From a virus: 28,503 nucleotides of DNA. Each line of letters opens with the position of its first letter. Position 1 is the stretch's first letter. Of the stretch, positions 23,118 through 28,503 are shown piece by piece. A program made the position numbers and the translations under genes. The notes beneath the pieces were generated by a model. That model searched no databases. It was not told where the DNA came from and saw nothing but the letters and a program-made list of their open reading frames with translations. Location of the stretch: IMG/VR virus record IMGVR_UViG_3300017739_000074, positions 1-28,503 of that record; one strand, 5' to 3'.

Positions 23118-23265
23118 CTTTCTCTCCCGTGTATTTAGCTTCGCCTTCTTCATAGTAGTATCCGCCCGACGTGTCGCCTTCATAGTAGTAATGGCGTTCG
23201 ATAGGCTGCTGTTTCAAAGAGTGTTCTGATGCGGGCATAGCTTTGCGGGGGGGAATGTAGCGCAT
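23092..23265 (-). CDS. Tyr-rich small protein (57 aa)
   Basis: ATG 23265 overlaps the previous TAA (TAATG). The frame encodes MRYIPPRKAMPASEHSLKQQ followed by two short repeats, HYYYEG and GYYYEEG, encoded by a direct DNA repeat (TACTACTATGAAG). It then ends with a charged tail. It fills the space between two well-supported genes, and the coupled start plus biased composition support it. Function and family are unknown. The Tyr triplets could mediate protein contacts. Confidence 0.58.
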   Translation of the reverse strand: MRYIPPRKAMPASEHSLKQQPIERHYYYEGDTSGGYYYEEGEAKYTGEKDASDRKRT

Positions 23266-23558
23266 TAGATGTTCTTAAACCTCTTTGTAATGTCGCGCTT
23301 CGTAGCTGTACCCGGAGTCACGTACAGACCTCCGCCTCCGCCGCTACCTCTAGTGGTTCTTGCAGTGCTTTTACCATCTGCGCCTGACTCAGACAGTTTC
23401 GCCATACCCATAGCAGCAAAGCCTGTTCCTGCGAGTGCTGTTGCTGTTGCTGCTTTAAGAGTAGCGTTGGAAGTACGCATAGCCTGTTCTTCAGACGCAG
23501 ATACGCTACCCTGCTTTTCCTTACTGTCTTGTGCTGATCTTCCTCTAGCCTCGCTCAT
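23265..23558 (-). CDS. Hypothetical protein with Ala/Gly-rich segment (97 aa)
   Basis: The ATG overlaps the lysozyme stop (TGATG) with GGGAGAG upstream. The N-terminal 28 residues are charged (MSEARGRSAQDSKEKQ). A moderately hydrophobic Ala/Thr/Gly segment follows (residues 33-52, TLKAATATALAGTGFAAMGM) and might contact membrane or pack as a helix. Next come a GSGGGGG linker and the tail YVTPGTATKRDITKRFKNI. No known family is recognised. Its position directly after lysozyme could suggest a lysis link, but nothing in the sequence demands it. Confidence 0.6.
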   Translation of the reverse strand: MSEARGRSAQDSKEKQGSVSASEEQAMRTSNATLKAATATALAGTGFAAMGMAKLSESGADGKSTARTTRGSGGGGGLYVTPGTATKRDITKRFKNI

Positions 23559-24043
23559 CAGAACTCTCCCTTTTCCATCGCTACAGAAAGCTTAATCGCC
23601 CGCGATTTTACTTGTTTTGCCCAACGCGAATCGAGCATCTCTCGTGCGGCGGCGTCGAACTTGCTCTCCTGTATCGCATTCCACATGCGCTTGAATTTAC
23701 AGAGACGGGGTACGCCCATGTTAAAAGCCATATCCATCAAGATCAGTTGCCGTACCGAATCTAATTCGTGAACAATGGGCTTCACCCGACACAGTTCTTC
23801 TTCAACAATCTTGATGTCATTCAGTGCGAGATATCGTGCATCGGCCTCTGTGATGCCATGCTCGTATACGACAGCCATAGATGGAATGTCCATGTGGTCA
23901 AGTTCTTCTTTACTGATGCCGCGATCCTTGAGGTTGCGTCCGATACCGATTGTGTCAATACCCAGCGTGTCTTGATAAACAGTGAGGACCATGCCCTCGT
24001 GCTGAATAACCTTATCTAGAAAGTGAGATGTGTTATACTTCAT
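23558..24043 (-). CDS. Endolysin, T4-type lysozyme (muramidase)
   Basis: ATG 24043 has AAGGA 7 nt upstream. The 161-aa protein matches T4 lysozyme in length (164 aa) and active site. E16 lies in VIQHEG, D25 in YQDTLG and T31 in IDTIGIGRNL, with the same spacing as E11-D20-T26 in T4. The C-terminal lobe has MAFNMGVPRLCKFKRMWNAI and AAREMLDSRWAKQVKSRA, the usual helices of the family (W...Q...RA). It cleaves the glycan of peptidoglycan during lysis. There is no signal peptide, so release requires the holin encoded just upstream. It is the core of the lysis cassette 23558-24643. Confidence 0.93.
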   Translation of the reverse strand: MKYNTSHFLDKVIQHEGMVLTVYQDTLGIDTIGIGRNLKDRGISKEELDHMDIPSMAVVYEHGITEADARYLALNDIKIVEEELCRVKPIVHELDSVRQLILMDMAFNMGVPRLCKFKRMWNAIQESKFDAAAREMLDSRWAKQVKSRAIKLSVAMEKGEF

Positions 24044-24257
24044 TACGATGTCCTTTGTTCTCGCCGCCCATCCAGATGCCAAACGCACCTGTCATCGCGC
24101 CCATCACAACGCTTACAAATGCGGACTGTGCTGCTGTCGGGGCGTCCAAGTTCATAAACCACTCTGCACAACGCCAACTCATCAGAGTCATCACAAGCAT
24201 CATAAAGCGGGGCAGTAGCTTCCATTTTGAGATGCGTTCAAATGTTACGTCAGCCAC
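24033..24257 (-). CDS. Small two-TM membrane protein of the lysis cassette (74 aa)
   Basis: No ATG exists in the right place. GTG 24257 lies two nt after the stop of the upstream holin-like gene, with GGAAAG in the end of that gene. The protein reads MADVTFERISKWKLLPRFMM with a first hydrophobic helix (LPRFMMLVMTLMSW), then AEWFMNLD and a second helix (AAQSAFVSVVMGAMTGAFGI) ending in a charged tail. Similar two-helix proteins with RxxxWKxLPRxMM sit next to holin and lysozyme in marine phages. It could be an antiholin, second holin or accessory. The end overlaps the lysozyme start by 11 nt. Confidence 0.75.
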   Translation of the reverse strand: MADVTFERISKWKLLPRFMMLVMTLMSWRCAEWFMNLDAPTAAQSAFVSVVMGAMTGAFGIWMGGENKGHRNEV

Positions 24258-24259
24258 GC

Positions 24260-24643
24260 CTATTTCTTTCCGAAGAACTTCGTCGCGCTTCGTACGCCAA
24301 AGCTTGCAGCAACAATAACGCCCAAGCTGTACTGGTACCATTCAGGCATTTGCTCCAGTTGTTGAAATCCGTGTGCGACGACATCTTCCATTCCGGGGAT
24401 GAAGGCGAGTATAAGTGGCACTGAAAACAAAATAACCAGCCACTCGTCTTTCCACGAGTTCTGGCTACCCTTGATTGCTTCCAAGTCCCAGTCTATTTCA
24501 CCTGTTGCTTTCTTTTCCATGATGACCGCTTCGGCTTTTGCCTTTGCGACCTTCGCACCTGTTTCAGCTTTTGTCTTTTCAACTTTGCCTTCTAGCCATG
24601 TGCTAGCTAGTTGAGAAATCGGACCTATCAGTAGGTTTAACAT
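24260..24643 (-). CDS. Holin-like protein, GTA-holin (3TM) type
   Basis: I chose ATG 24643 with GAGGTGG upstream over an in-frame GTG at 24649. The 127-aa protein begins MLNLLIGPISQLASTWLEGK, a moderately hydrophobic helix. It continues with a Lys/Glu/Ala-rich linker (EKTKAETGAKVAKAKAEAV). It then shows SWKDEWLVILFSVPLILAFI (membrane segment 2) and EWYQYSLGVIVAASFGVRSA (membrane segment 3) with a Lys-Lys tail. This layout and the W(K)DEW motif fit the 3TM holin family associated with gene-transfer-agent release (pfam11351 as I recall). It forms the membrane lesion that lets the lysozyme reach peptidoglycan. It directly precedes the small TM protein and lysozyme. Confidence 0.75.
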   Translation of the reverse strand: MLNLLIGPISQLASTWLEGKVEKTKAETGAKVAKAKAEAVIMEKKATGEIDWDLEAIKGSQNSWKDEWLVILFSVPLILAFIPGMEDVVAHGFQQLEQMPEWYQYSLGVIVAASFGVRSATKFFGKK

Positions 24644-24921
24644 TTCCACCTCTTCCGTGCTTGGCGAAGACGACTATTCGGATTCTTCGCTGCCTTCGGG
24701 AACTTCTTCATCTGTCCTGCAGAGCGGGCACAGAACGACTTGCGACGTTTTGCTGCCTTGCTTCCGGGCTTCACTTTGCCCGTCACTGCAGTCTTGAGTT
24801 TGCTACCGGGGTTCTTTTTGCGGTATGCAGCCACCCCAGCCTTAGTCATGCCCGCCCCTGCTTTCGTAGGCCGAAAGTTCTTTTTGTTGCGGGCGGGCAT
24901 TTTGTCTTGTTTGCGGGCCAT
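24637..24921 (-). CDS. Basic small phage protein (94 aa), DUF6321-like pattern
   Basis: ATG 24921 overlaps the preceding TGA (TGATG) with GGAAG upstream. Apart from a short start (MARKQDKMPARNKKNFRPTK), the protein follows a pattern widely found in phages: AGAGMTKAGVAAYRKKNPGS, KLKTAVTGKVKPGSKAAKRR, KSFCARSAGQMKKFPKAAKN, then SRLRQARKRWKC. It has two Cys and a large positive charge. I recall this as a DUF6321-like family with no known function. The fixed FCAR and RWKC motifs might bind a metal or nucleic acid, but that is only a thought. It is in the cluster of small basic genes after the head genes. Confidence 0.78.
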   Translation of the reverse strand: MARKQDKMPARNKKNFRPTKAGAGMTKAGVAAYRKKNPGSKLKTAVTGKVKPGSKAAKRRKSFCARSAGQMKKFPKAAKNPNSRLRQARKRWKC

Positions 24922-25070
24922 CACTTCTTCCTTGCGGTCTGCGCGGCACGACGGAAGTTAGCCTTACTAGGTGCGCCTTTGCTACCAGCCGTACGCATCT
25001 TCTCTCCGCTACCGGCTTTGATGCGGCTTTTTTTGGCTGCTATATTTGCGTATAGTCCACGACGTGCCAT
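24921..25070 (-). CDS. Very small basic phage protein (49 aa)
   Basis: The frame 25070-24921 encodes MARRGLYANIAAKKSRIKAG, then SGEKMRTAGSKGAPSKANFR and RAAQTARKK. The RRGLYANI..K..RI.AGSGEKMR..G.KGAPT pattern is a recurring tiny phage protein found in cyanophages and marine phages; function unknown. It is almost one third Lys/Arg. It lies between two other basic small genes, with its stop coupled to the next start. Despite its length, the conserved pattern makes it a confident gene. The function is plausibly nucleic-acid-related. Confidence 0.78.
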   Translation of the reverse strand: MARRGLYANIAAKKSRIKAGSGEKMRTAGSKGAPSKANFRRAAQTARKK

Positions 25071-25074
25071 CCGA

Positions 25075-25299
25075 CTACGCCTTTACAAGCTTATAGCCTT
25101 TTGCTTTTGCAGCAGCACGAATTTGTGCAAGAGTCATCGTGGGCTTCTTGCCACCGCGTGATGCACCCTTTGATTTTGTCTTGCCGCCTTTTGCGTAGCC
25201 CTTTGACTTCATAGCCGTGCGACCACCTTTAGCCATGCCCTTCGACTTCATGCGTCCGCCACGAGCCATGCCTTTACTCTTCATCATCATCTTCTTCAT
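25075..25299 (-). CDS. KSKG/GG repeat basic protein (74 aa)
   Basis: ATG 25299 has GGAGA 6 nt upstream and lies inside the end of the previous gene. The N-terminal 51 residues hold four copies of KSKGxAxGG(R/K) at 7-16, 18-27, 31-40 and 42-51. The C-terminal ~20 residues (TMTLAQIRAAAKAKGYKLVK) form a small helical motif like the SAP-type or helix-extension ends of other basic phage proteins. Over 40% of residues are Lys, Arg or Gly. DNA/RNA condensation or packaging is a reasonable inference. Longer in-frame starts lack a ribosome binding site. The repeats are also nearly repeated in DNA. Confidence 0.78.
   Translation of the reverse strand: MKKMMMKSKGMARGGRMKSKGMAKGGRTAMKSKGYAKGGKTKSKGASRGGKKPTMTLAQIRAAAKAKGYKLVKA
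25147..25281 (-). repeat. Four tandem KSKGxAxGG coding repeats
   Basis: Codons 7-51 of the basic protein: KSKGMARGGR, KSKGMAKGGR, KSKGYAKGGK and KSKGASRGGK, each about 30-33 nt. Confidence 0.8.
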
Positions 25300-25963
25300 A
25301 ATCGCTCTCCGCGTAAAGGTTATCAAATACCCTAGATGTATCACTTACATAGTTAGGGTCTTGTTTAGAGTGGTGTACCCACTGACTAGGTGCAAAGTCC
25401 GGCGGACCATCACCTGTTACAAACCAAGCAGGGTTTGTGACCCGTACCCGATTATTAGGAAGGGCTACTATATTGCCCGTGTATTCTCCTGCGTCTAATA
25501 ATTCAAGCACGTGACTTTGTTTGTGCTGTGCAGGATCGTCGGCTACTTCTGTTCCGGTGTAGTCAACGGTGAAGTAATACTTTGCGGGGTAGAACTCCCC
25601 GTCAATCTTTGCAAGCCACGGACTTGGTGTGGCTCTGTCGAGGACGTATACTGAGTGGTGATGTGACTGACAGTCCCACGGCTGTGCCAAATAAGTAGGA
25701 AGAGGTTTCGGCCAGTCATCTAAGGGTGTATCCCCGACTAGGGCGGTGAGAGGCATACGCGCCCACATTGCTCCGCCGTGTACATTATCTTCTTCTTCAC
25801 ATCCCGTAAACAACACTTGAAAAGACATTGTTCTCATCGGTAGTGTTGTTACGCCAATCACCATAGCGTGTAAAAATTCACCATGATATCTGTCGTGATT
25901 GGTTGTGTATTCTCTGCGTACCCACGCTTTAAAATAGGGCACATTGCTAGTGATGTAATTCAT
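25274..25963 (-). CDS. Conserved phage hypothetical protein (229 aa) downstream of an internal promoter
   Basis: ATG 25963 has GGAGA 7 nt upstream; a longer start at 26011 would fall within the promoter -10, so it is rejected. The protein starts MNYITSNVPYFKAWVRREYT and contains HGEFLHAMVIG, HGGAMWARMPLTALVGDTPL, PLPTYLAQPWDCQSHHHSVY, PWLAKIDGEFYPAKYYFTVD, DDPAQHKQSHVL and GNIVALPNNRVRVTNPAW. It ends in an acidic tail (DYEEDDDEE). I recall this family as broadly present in marine phages immediately after the capsid genes; its function is unknown. It is rich in His, Trp and Cys, so metal binding or an enzyme is possible. It is the first gene after the candidate promoter. Confidence 0.78.
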   Translation of the reverse strand: MNYITSNVPYFKAWVRREYTTNHDRYHGEFLHAMVIGVTTLPMRTMSFQVLFTGCEEEDNVHGGAMWARMPLTALVGDTPLDDWPKPLPTYLAQPWDCQSHHHSVYVLDRATPSPWLAKIDGEFYPAKYYFTVDYTGTEVADDPAQHKQSHVLELLDAGEYTGNIVALPNNRVRVTNPAWFVTGDGPPDFAPSQWVHHSKQDPNYVSDTSRVFDNLYAESDYEEDDDEE

Positions 25964-26008
25964 TAGGGAATCTCCGTTTGAAGGATTTATCCCGGCAGGG
26001 GATTCCTG

Positions 26009-26037
26009 CATATATCACGTATAAAAAGAGATGTCAA
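26009..26037 (-). promoter_or_regulatory. Strong sigma70-type promoter after head genes
   Basis: On the minus strand TTGACA (26037-26032) is a perfect -35. It is 17 nt from TATATG (26014-26009), and TGA precedes the -10 (extended -10). It lies in a 103-nt gap, right after a G/C hairpin, and would drive the 229-aa gene and the downstream basic, lysis and tail genes. Confidence 0.68.
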
Positions 26038-26054
26038 GGGGGCATGTGGCCCCC
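26023..26054 (-). terminator. Possible weak terminator hairpin after decoration gene
   Basis: The minus strand shows GGGGGC-CACAT-GCCCCC (6-bp stem, 5-nt loop; 26054-26038). A T-rich stretch with TTTTT at 26027-26023 begins 10 nt further on. The U-tract is offset, so it may be only an attenuator, or unrelated to termination. It overlaps the -35 of the promoter. Confidence 0.35.
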
Positions 26055-26066
26055 CCGACAAGTTTG

Positions 26067-26489
26067 TTAGGCGAACGATGCCGCCGTCTCTGCAGTACCC
26101 ATCTCTGCAATCACTGCGAACACACGTACCTTACCGTCGAAGGTTGCCGTGTTGGCAATCAGATCGATGGTATCGGCAGCGGTGTACAGTTTTGCAGTAC
26201 CGGCTGCATTGTTGATCTCGTGGCCGGTAGCAGTACCGTCAAGAGCAGCAACGTAGAGATCGTCGTCTGCGTCATCACCAAGGTCAAGGACCGGAGAACC
26301 GGTCGATGCTACGGTAAGGACTTCCACACCCGCCATGAGGACAAGAGTGTTTGCCTTCATTTCGAAAACCTCAACGGAGTCCGAAGTGGTGAGGCTGGTA
26401 GACGAGAAGTCAAGAACGACTTCTACGATCTGCGGCTTGATGCCAAGAGGGACGCCTGCGACAGCGCCAGTTACAGTGTAAGTAGCCAT
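26067..26489 (-). CDS. Probable head decoration/structural protein (140 aa)
   Basis: AGGGAGG precedes the ATG by about 8 nt. The protein is beta-rich: MATYTVTGAVAGVPLGIKPQ, IVEVVLDFSSTSLTTSDSVE, MKANTLVLMAGVEVL, DDADDDLYVAALDG and ATFDGKVRVFAVIAEMGTAE. Acidic and low in Lys, it suits a virion surface protein. It directly follows the major capsid gene, as decoration or head-completion proteins usually do. The pattern (IKPQ...F...SDxxEVF..KAxTLVLxAGVEVLT) recurs in marine phages, annotated structural. A hairpin and promoter follow its stop. Confidence 0.7.
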   Translation of the reverse strand: MATYTVTGAVAGVPLGIKPQIVEVVLDFSSTSLTTSDSVEVFEMKANTLVLMAGVEVLTVASTGSPVLDLGDDADDDLYVAALDGTATGHEINNAAGTAKLYTAADTIDLIANTATFDGKVRVFAVIAEMGTAETAASFA

Positions 26490-26504
26490 TACTAAGCCTC
26501 CCTA

Positions 26505-27443
26505 TTAGTCAGTCTTGATGACACCCTGAACGATGGCTTCTGGGCGAATGACCTTACGGCCAAACACGTGGAGACCACGAACGATGTCACTAAAGGTTTC
26601 AGTTGAACGTACAACTTCAGTCTTCGCGATATGCGAAGCAGTTGCAGTTGAGGACATATGACCGCCCATGACAACAAAGTCATTGGTAGTGTCCTGAGCA
26701 GTGATCGTCACAACGTCAGTTCCTGAGTTGTTCAGGGCAGTGGACTTGTAACAGTTAAAGCCAGCAATGTTGCCAGCCATTACAAGACCGTTGCGAAGCG
26801 GCGTGGTGCCGTCGCCAGTTACCTGAACTTCTGCGAACTTGGCACCAGCCTTGAACGCATTCTCGTAGAAGATCGGAGGTGCTACAAACCAGCGGTTCTC
26901 TTCTGGAACAGACTGATCGTCGAGGATACGAGCCATTGTCATCAGCAAGTTTACAGCAGCATCTTCGTTACCACTACCAGTGATATCGATAGGTGCGCCA
27001 GCAGTACCGACAGAAGTGCCAGTGTTACCAGCGTTGTCTGCCATGTTCTGCAGGATGTTGGCGTCGTACTTGCGCTTCAGCGAGTATGCACCCGAAGAAG
27101 TGGCAAGAGCCTCAAAGTTAACGTGAGACTGACGCTCTTCAATGTCGTCAATCTTAAATGCAAAAGCGTTTGCCTGATCGACAACCATAGTTGTCTGATC
27201 GTCAGCAAGGTCTTGCGGGTTTACTACTGATCCACGAGCATACGAAGAAACCGTGATTGTCGGTTCCTTGATGATGCGAACAGTATCGCCAAAGTTCTCA
27301 ATTTCGCCAGCGTAGTCGGTATTCGTAATATCTTCTGCAACCGAAGCGCGACGGAAGAATTTGAGGACTTTCTGGCTGAAAATTTCCGGTGTAAAGTTAC
27401 CGGAAGGCAGGTTGTTATGACCTGACGCGCTATTAAAAGCCAT
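26505..27443 (-). CDS. Major capsid protein
   Basis: AGGAAGGA precedes the ATG. The 312-aa protein starts MAFNSASGHNNLPSGNFTPE, with FSQKVLKFFRRASVAEDITN and YAGEIENFGDTVRIIKEPTI. This is the N-arm and E-loop region of a HK97-fold capsid protein: ...DTV.I...P..TV..Y..G... Further on come AFAFKIDDIEERQSHVNFEA, RYDANILQ-type P-domain helices, and a segment RWFVAPPIFYENAFKAG. The C-terminal A-domain has AGFNCYKSTALNNS and VRGLHVFGRKVIRPEAIVQG. It lies between scaffold and decoration genes, as expected. It is close in size to T7 and marine podovirus capsids. Confidence 0.88.
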   Translation of the reverse strand: MAFNSASGHNNLPSGNFTPEIFSQKVLKFFRRASVAEDITNTDYAGEIENFGDTVRIIKEPTITVSSYARGSVVNPQDLADDQTTMVVDQANAFAFKIDDIEERQSHVNFEALATSSGAYSLKRKYDANILQNMADNAGNTGTSVGTAGAPIDITGSGNEDAAVNLLMTMARILDDQSVPEENRWFVAPPIFYENAFKAGAKFAEVQVTGDGTTPLRNGLVMAGNIAGFNCYKSTALNNSGTDVVTITAQDTTNDFVVMGGHMSSTATASHIAKTEVVRSTETFSDIVRGLHVFGRKVIRPEAIVQGVIKTD

Positions 27444-27473
27444 TAGTTCATCCTTCCTATTTGGAGGTTAGTG

Positions 27474-28352
27474 TTAATTGTTGTAGTCAATTCGGCCTTC
27501 TTGACGAGCCTTGTCGAGTTCACTTTCGTGTTTTTCAAACTCCCAAGGTTTCATCTTGCCGATTTCAGAGGCTTTCCAGATTCGATCATCTCCTCTTGCT
27601 TCACCGGTAATGTCACGTGCCTTTGGAGAATTTACAGCCGCTGCAGCAGACTCGTTCTTCTTGGCGCGTTTCTTGCCTGTGATCCCAGCATCTACCTTGT
27701 AAAGGTCAAGAACACGGGATGCCCAGCGGGCGTCACTATTGTTCTTTAGAATGCCGTCAGAGATATTTTCGGGTTGTTCTTCAAGCCACTTGAGAAAACG
27801 CTCATCCGTACGCAACTCATTAAAGTCTGGATGATTGTTTGTAAGTTCTTGGTATGCCGCTTGAACCCTAGTATTCTGTTCTTTCTCACGGATTGTTTCT
27901 AGTTCTTTTTCAAGTTCTCCGGCTCGTTCACCGGCTTTCATCGTTGCAATAGTCTCGACGACATCATACACGTCGGGATATTGCTCTTTAAATGTTTCCA
28001 GTTCTTCAGGAGACTTGGGCAGAGAAATATTTTTCTGGCGAGTAGCTTGTGTAAGGGTCGCCGTCATTTCCTCTTCTTTTGCCTTGAACTCAGATATCTT
28101 TGCGTCGTAGTGTTTCTTTAGATCGTCATAACGCTTCTTGTAATCGTGATCTGTTTTTTCAGCACCTTCTGCAAAGTTAGGTTCGGATTTCTCATCCGAC
28201 GCTGCTTCTTCCGCGTGTTGTTCTACAGTTTCATCCTCTTCGTCTTGATATACCTCCTCACGGTAGGCACCTTTGTAGAGAGTTTCGCTGTTGATTGTTC
28301 CGAAAGAATCGTTGGGTTTATTGGCACGATGGCCACGAACTTTTTTTGCCAT
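27474..28352 (-). CDS. Capsid scaffold protein
   Basis: GTGAGG lies before the ATG. The 292-aa protein is mostly charged and helical. It has a basic N-terminus (MAKKVRGHRANKPNDSFGTI) and an acidic stretch (EEVYQDEEDETVEQ). A long coiled-coil region follows (about 70-105, DYKKRYDDLKKHYDAKISEF; 145-170, GELEKELETIREKEQNTR). The C-terminal part includes KWLEEQPENISDGI and WKASEIGKMKPWEFEKHESE. This is the usual design of an assembly scaffold that guides capsid polymerisation and leaves before packaging. Its place between the probable portal and the major capsid gene is diagnostic. No protease motif is seen. Confidence 0.85.
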   Translation of the reverse strand: MAKKVRGHRANKPNDSFGTINSETLYKGAYREEVYQDEEDETVEQHAEEAASDEKSEPNFAEGAEKTDHDYKKRYDDLKKHYDAKISEFKAKEEEMTATLTQATRQKNISLPKSPEELETFKEQYPDVYDVVETIATMKAGERAGELEKELETIREKEQNTRVQAAYQELTNNHPDFNELRTDERFLKWLEEQPENISDGILKNNSDARWASRVLDLYKVDAGITGKKRAKKNESAAAAVNSPKARDITGEARGDDRIWKASEIGKMKPWEFEKHESELDKARQEGRIDYNN

Positions 28353-28437
28353 TTTATTTACCTCACATGCGGGGCCACTTGGCTGTGGGTAGCCGCTCCG
28401 GTTGTGTCAGGGCCGCAGTAGCGGGTAGCTGACGAAT
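28353..28437. other. GC-rich 85-nt gap between portal and scaffold genes
   Basis: The gap holds the scaffold ribosome binding site near its left end. Its rest is GC-rich and contains the 7-mer GGGTAGC twice on the + strand (28387-28393 and 28423-28429), 36 nt apart. Both the portal frame after its TAA and another minus frame (to TAA 28358-28360) stay open across it. No promoter-like pair is seen. Confidence 0.5.
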
Positions 28438-28503
28438 TTAGTAAATGTATCGGGTATCTTCCGCGTCCATAAGTTCGATAGGACGGTAATACTCTTGTGT
28501 GGA
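28438..28503 (-). CDS. C-terminus of an upstream gene, probably portal (partial)
   Basis: The minus frame is open from the window edge to TAA (28440-28438) and encodes STQEYYRPIELMDAEDTRYI plus a final Tyr. Only 21 residues are visible, so no domain can be identified. A gene directly upstream of the scaffold in podovirus-like operons is normally the portal (head-tail connector). The short acidic/aromatic tail is compatible with that. Assignment is by synteny only. Confidence 0.45.
   Translation of the reverse strand, partial: STQEYYRPIELMDAEDTRYIY

Noticed and set aside
25147-25281. Possible CRISPR-like short repeats
   Set aside because: The repeats are in-frame coding repeats of ~30-33 nt without spacers and clearly encode KSKGxAxGG units.
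25964-26011. Upstream in-frame start (ATG 26011) for the 229-aa protein
   Set aside because: It lies on the promoter -10 element, lacks a ribosome binding site, and MNYITSNVPYFK at 25963 is the typical family start with GGAGA.
1-28503. tRNA genes, integrase or lysogeny control genes
   Set aside because: No cloverleaf-like sequence, no tyrosine/serine recombinase motifs and no helix-turn-helix repressor were seen by reading both strands; decisive exclusion would need tRNA and profile searches.

Overview
The window is a stretch of a tailed bacteriophage genome with short-tailed (podovirus-like) morphogenesis genes. The gene content and several small conserved protein families resemble uncultured marine phages infecting bacteria. 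That host and habitat link is inferred from remembered family resemblance, not from a search. No tRNA, rRNA, CRISPR array, insertion sequence, integrase or repressor is visible, so nothing here suggests lysogeny. Genes are packed with 1-50 nt overlaps, many as TAATG/TGATG/ATGA stop-start junctions. There is no gene-free stretch over 300 bases; the longest gap is about 103 nt.

Left block (1-1699, + strand): the C-terminal part of an adenosylcobalamin-dependent (class II) ribonucleotide reductase, followed by five small overlapping genes. These include a PD-(D/E)XK-type nuclease that probably starts at a TTG codon, and a short exported Cys-containing protein. This is the end of a nucleotide-metabolism/early operon. 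It meets the structural operon head-on at 1696-1699, where one CTAG serves as stop codon for both strands.

Right block (28503 down to 1696, - strand): the virion and lysis operon, read right to left. It starts with the last codons of a probable portal gene, then the scaffold, the major capsid protein and a probable head-decoration protein. A hairpin and a near-consensus sigma70-type promoter (26009-26054) follow. Next come a conserved 229-aa unknown, a run of tiny Lys/Arg/Gly-rich proteins, and a lysis cassette (3TM holin-like protein, small membrane protein, T4-type lysozyme). More small basic and membrane proteins follow, with a second extended -10 promoter at 21819-21847. The tail section holds small beta-rich virion proteins, a head-tail adaptor, a P22 gp10-like tail hub, an S74-chaperone tail fibre with an internal duplication, and a Gly-rich probable adhesin. 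Accessory proteins follow, then a set of internal/ejection protein candidates ending in two giant proteins (1137 and 1705 aa) that fill about 30% of the window. The last gene is a small basic protein with an EF-hand/dockerin-like calcium loop.

The genes together describe head assembly, DNA ejection apparatus, adsorption and host lysis, with the reductase supplying deoxynucleotides. The most notable observations are the hairpin-promoter junction after the head genes, the set of Lys/Gly-rich basic proteins with one acidic/basic dual-frame overlap, the synonymously diverged duplication in the tail fibre, the Gly-rich adhesin architecture, and the shared-stop convergence.
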